Assembly (NCBI RefSeq): GCF_900100045.1
Contig: NZ_FNEA01000023.1
Span: 1-64,000 of the forward strand
DNA length: 64,000 bases
Direction: 5' to 3'
DNA from: Paracoccus denitrificans
Lineage (GTDB): Bacteria > Pseudomonadota > Alphaproteobacteria > Rhodobacterales > Rhodobacteraceae
Shown here: piece by piece, positions 61,864 to 64,000 of the stretch
Layout: each line of letters starts with the position of its first letter
Numbering within the stretch: the stretch's first letter is position 1
The notes under the pieces: model-generated
Seen by the model: the letters and a program-made list of their open reading frames with translations, nothing else
Database searches by the model: none
What the model was told of the DNA's origin: nothing
Program-made: the position numbers and the translations under genes

Positions 61864-62307
61864 TCAGTTGACCTGCGCCAGTTCGGCATCCATGCGCTCG
61901 CGCGCCTTCTTGGGCATCTTCGCCGTCTGGGCGGCGTCGAGGTTTTCCGGCGCATCTCCGACCTGCACCAGCCCGACCATGCCCATGCCGAAATGCGGGG
62001 TGCATTTCACGCCGTAAAGTCCGGGCTCGGTCACGGTCAGCGCATAGGCTTCGTTGATCTTGCTTTTGAAGGTCTCGACGCCTTCGGGCAGGATTTCCTT
62101 GATGGCTTCGACGTTGTGGCTCTTGTCGGTGGGGATGAAGTTGATCACGTCGCCCGGCTCGGCGCGGATGAAGGCCGGCTCGAAGACCATGGCGCCCGAT
62201 TCGCCCTTGTTGAGCATGTGCACCTCGTGGGTCGCGGCGAAGGCGGGGGCAAGAAGACCAAGCGCCAGCATGGCGCCTGCGGCTGCGGCAAGGGATTTGT
62301 GGAACAT
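61864..62307 (-). CDS. Pseudoazurin, blue copper electron carrier
   Basis: A 147-residue precursor with a 24-residue signal ([24 protein letters not shown]) and a mature start [20 protein letters not shown] nearly identical to Paracoccus pantotrophus pseudoazurin. The copper ligands are H64, C102, H105 and M110 (mature 40, 78, 81, 86), in KSHNVEA and [11 protein letters not shown]. It carries electrons in the periplasm to nitrite and N2O reductases. A FNR/NNR-type box precedes it, 73 bases upstream of the ATG. Confidence 0.97.
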
Positions 62308-62380
62308 CGTGTTCTCCTTGGTAGTCAGGGCGGAACGCCCGCCCGTCGCCCCGTCCTAGGGCCTTTCCGGGCCGCGGGGC

Positions 62381-62394
62381 TTGAGAATTGTCAA
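62381..62394 (-). promoter_or_regulatory. FNR/NNR-type box of the pseudoazurin gene
   Basis: TTGAGAATTGTCAA, eight of ten matches to the FNR core, is centred at 62387.5. At -41.5 it would start transcription near 62346, 39 bases before the pseudoazurin ATG, leaving room for a ribosome site. Confidence 0.6.
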
Positions 62395-62495
62395 ATACCG
62401 AGGAAAAAACTCGGCCACTCGGCCTGACAGATTGTCGCAGGGTCGGGACGATCGCCCCTCCCGGGCCGGCTTGCCCCAGCGTCACTGCGTTTTGC

Positions 62496-62509
62496 TTGAC
62501 CTAAGTCAA
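62496..62509 (+). promoter_or_regulatory. FNR/NNR-type box of the nosCR operon
   Basis: TTGACCTAAGTCAA is a perfect dyad with TTGAC/GTCAA arms centred at 62502.5. A -41.5 position places the start at 62544, one base before the nosC ATG, so the message would be nearly leaderless. The -10 region would be TTAGAG at 62532-62537. Confidence 0.65.
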
Positions 62510-62544
62510 CGTCCGGGATGCGGCAAAGGCATTAGAGAAGGGCC

Positions 62545-63054
62545 ATGTGCTGCCGCGCGATCCATAAACGGGCCCAGGGCCTTGTCGCCTTCGCCGCGAT
62601 TCTCCTTCTTCTGCTTGCGGGATGGGTCGGGACGGGTGCGGCGATGCCCGCCCATATCGCAGCGGCGATGAGCGGGCCCTTGCAGGAGGTCGCCATTTGC
62701 GCCGAGGGCCATGCCGCCACGATCTGGCTGGATGCCGAAGGCAATGAACACCCCGCCCCGCAGGAATGCCGCGACTGCCCGGTCTGCCACCCGCCTGCCC
62801 TGACCGCCGATCCCCAGCCGCAACTGCCGGCCGCGCCGGGCCGCTGGCTGCCCCAGGCCACGCGGCTTGCGGCGGCGCAGGTGCGCGGCGCGGGCCGGCC
62901 CCTTCTGGTGCAGGTGCGCGGCCCTCCGTCTTTCTCCTCTGCCTGGACCCATGCGGTCCCGTCGCCTGCGGGCGACCGTCCTTCGCCTGATGCGGTCGAT
63001 CCGCGCCAGCCGATGCGCGGGATCCGGGCAATTGCCAGGGATGCCCGAGCATGA
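62545..63054 (+). CDS. nosC: NosC-like protein preceding nosR
   Basis: A 169-residue protein. Residues about 11-32 are one hydrophobic segment. A cysteine cluster QECRDCPVCHPP (C75, C78, C81) follows, resembling DUF2946-like proteins. The tail is proline- and alanine-rich. Paracoccus denitrificans has a gene nosC at exactly this place, ahead of nosRZDFYLX, with unknown function; the cluster could bind copper or another metal but that is inference. ATG overlaps nothing upstream; its stop overlaps nosR. It is very close to the FNR/NNR box. Confidence 0.65.
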   Translation: MCCRAIHKRAQGLVAFAAILLLLLAGWVGTGAAMPAHIAAAMSGPLQEVAICAEGHAATIWLDAEGNEHPAPQECRDCPVCHPPALTADPQPQLPAAPGRWLPQATRLAAAQVRGAGRPLLVQVRGPPSFSSAWTHAVPSPAGDRPSPDAVDPRQPMRGIRAIARDARA

Positions 63055-64000
63055 AGATCCTCCGCCTTGTCCTGACGATTGCGTCGCTGCTGCTTCCCGC
63101 GCTGCCGGCGGCTGCCGAAAGCGTGCTGGCGCAATTGTTGCCCGAACAGGACGCGGCCGAACTGGTGCCCGGCGCCGACGGGTTCGGGCCGATCCGGGCC
63201 GACCTGGCCGTCGCGCCGGTGCTGAAGGGCGGCGAGACCGTCGCCGATGCCTTCGTCACCTCGGATTTCGTCGGCACCACCGGCTATTCCGGCAAGCCCA
63301 TCCATACGCTGGTCGCGCTGGACGAGGATGCGAAGGTCGCCGGCGTCCGGCTGGTCAAGCATTCCGAGCCCATCGTGCTGATCGGCATCCCCGAAGCCAA
63401 GGTCAAGGCGCTGGTCGAGGGCTACAGGGGCCTCGATCTGGTGGCCGAGGCGCAGTCGGGCGGCACCGCGCATGAGGTCGAGATCATCTCGGGCGCCACG
63501 GTCACGGTAATGGTGATCGACGATTCCATCGTGCGCTCGGGCCTGAAGGTCGCGCGTGCGCTGGGTCTTGGCGGCCTTGCCCCCGAAACCGTGGCGGCCG
63601 GCCCGAAATTCGAGATCGACCCCGAGGCCGTCCCACCCGCCGACTGGCACGAGATGGAGGGCGACGGCACCCTGCGCCGGCTGTCGCTGGATGTCGGCCA
63701 GGTGAACGCGGCCTTTGCCGCCAACCCCGACGCCCGCGCCGCCGAACGCGCGCTGACGCAGGCGCCCGAGACCACCTTCATCGAGATGCAGGCCGGGCTG
63801 GTCTCGGTCCCCGCCATCGGCGGCGCGCTTCTGGGGCCGGCGCAGGATGCGAACCTGAAAAGCTGGCTGGCGCCGGGCGACCAAGCCATCGCGGTGATGG
63901 GGCGCGGGCTCTACAGCTTCAAGGGCTCGGGCTATGTCCGCGGCGGCATCTTCGACCGCATCGTGCTGATCCAGGACGACGTTTCGGTCCGTTTCCGCGA
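63051..64000 (+). CDS. nosR: NosR, N-terminal part (runs past the window edge)
   Basis: The first 316 codons are seen; the frame is open at the window end. Residues 1-22 are a signal (MKILRLVLTIASLLLPALPAAA). The periplasmic FMN-binding domain follows (about 70-165) with the flavinylation motif SGATVT at 147-152. NosR delivers electrons to N2O reductase and is also required for nosZ expression. The membrane and ferredoxin parts lie beyond the edge. ATG 63051 overlaps the nosC stop by four bases. Confidence 0.93.
   Translation, partial: MKILRLVLTIASLLLPALPAAAESVLAQLLPEQDAAELVPGADGFGPIRADLAVAPVLKGGETVADAFVTSDFVGTTGYSGKPIHTLVALDEDAKVAGVRLVKHSEPIVLIGIPEAKVKALVEGYRGLDLVAEAQSGGTAHEVEIISGATVTVMVIDDSIVRSGLKVARALGLGGLAPETVAAGPKFEIDPEAVPPADWHEMEGDGTLRRLSLDVGQVNAAFAANPDARAAERALTQAPETTFIEMQAGLVSVPAIGGALLGPAQDANLKSWLAPGDQAIAVMGRGLYSFKGSGYVRGGIFDRIVLIQDDVSVRFR

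Overview
The window is GC-rich, tightly packed bacterial DNA whose gene set points to an alphaproteobacterium of the Paracoccus denitrificans / pantotrophus / versutus group. The main evidence is the fused NarK1-NarK2 transporter beside a cysteine-free FNR-family regulator (NarR) and narGHJI, followed by pseudoazurin and the start of a nosCR operon. The pseudoazurin precursor has the Paracoccus form. Genus is an inference from gene content and recognisable protein sequence; no search was run.

Layout. (1) 1-3261: end of a taurine/sulfoacetaldehyde region, with the pta tail, MocR-type tauR and taurine-pyruvate aminotransferase tpa. A 14-bp direct repeat upstream of tpa resembles a TauR operator. 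(2) 3596-11701: an apparent seven-gene operon with a Tat-exported binding protein, two Liv-type permeases, two ATPases, an M20 amidohydrolase, an MlrC-family (M81) protein and a GntR/FCD regulator. It looks like an uptake-and-hydrolysis unit for an unknown amide. One ATPase has a damaged Walker A. (3) 11838-18843: acxRABC, acetone carboxylase and its activator, with a TGTCCG inverted repeat upstream and a strong terminator downstream. (4) 19031-25804: xdhABC and guanine deaminase, divergent from a LysR regulator. (5) 25868-32578: mixed genes, namely an Hsp70-like ATPase, a TauE-type permease, an HbpS-like protein, a CynX-type MFS carrier, a nucleoside deaminase, an ankyrin protein and a TcyP-type symporter. 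(6) 32664-37411: LysR, a GguC/AraD1 protein, an arabonate-type dehydratase and a Gfo/Idh/MocA dehydrogenase, a sugar-acid pathway. (7) 37451-43007: asparaginase, a FadR-type regulator broken by a stop codon, a possible 26-residue membrane protein, a Bcr/CflA carrier, a siderophore-interacting flavoprotein and Ada.

(8) 43101-64000 is an anaerobic respiration island. narR and narKGHJI carry FNR/NNR-type boxes between them, and two further genes (parvulin and DUF2478) extend the nar operon to a bidirectional terminator. Opposite lies ubiTUV-nnrS. Divergent from it across a single FNR/NNR-type box lies ubiD-ubiX-ric. Then come a small DUF6522-like gene, pseudoazurin, and nosC-nosR, the last cut by the window edge. 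Together these supply nitrate uptake and reduction, oxygen-independent ubiquinone synthesis, NO tolerance and iron-cluster repair, and electron supply to N2O reductase.

No tRNA, rRNA, CRISPR array, insertion sequence or prophage was seen. The intergenic stretch at 3262-3595 holds operators. The other long one, 39330-39702, holds one tiny ORF and otherwise nothing I recognise. All start choices, promoters and operators are read by eye.
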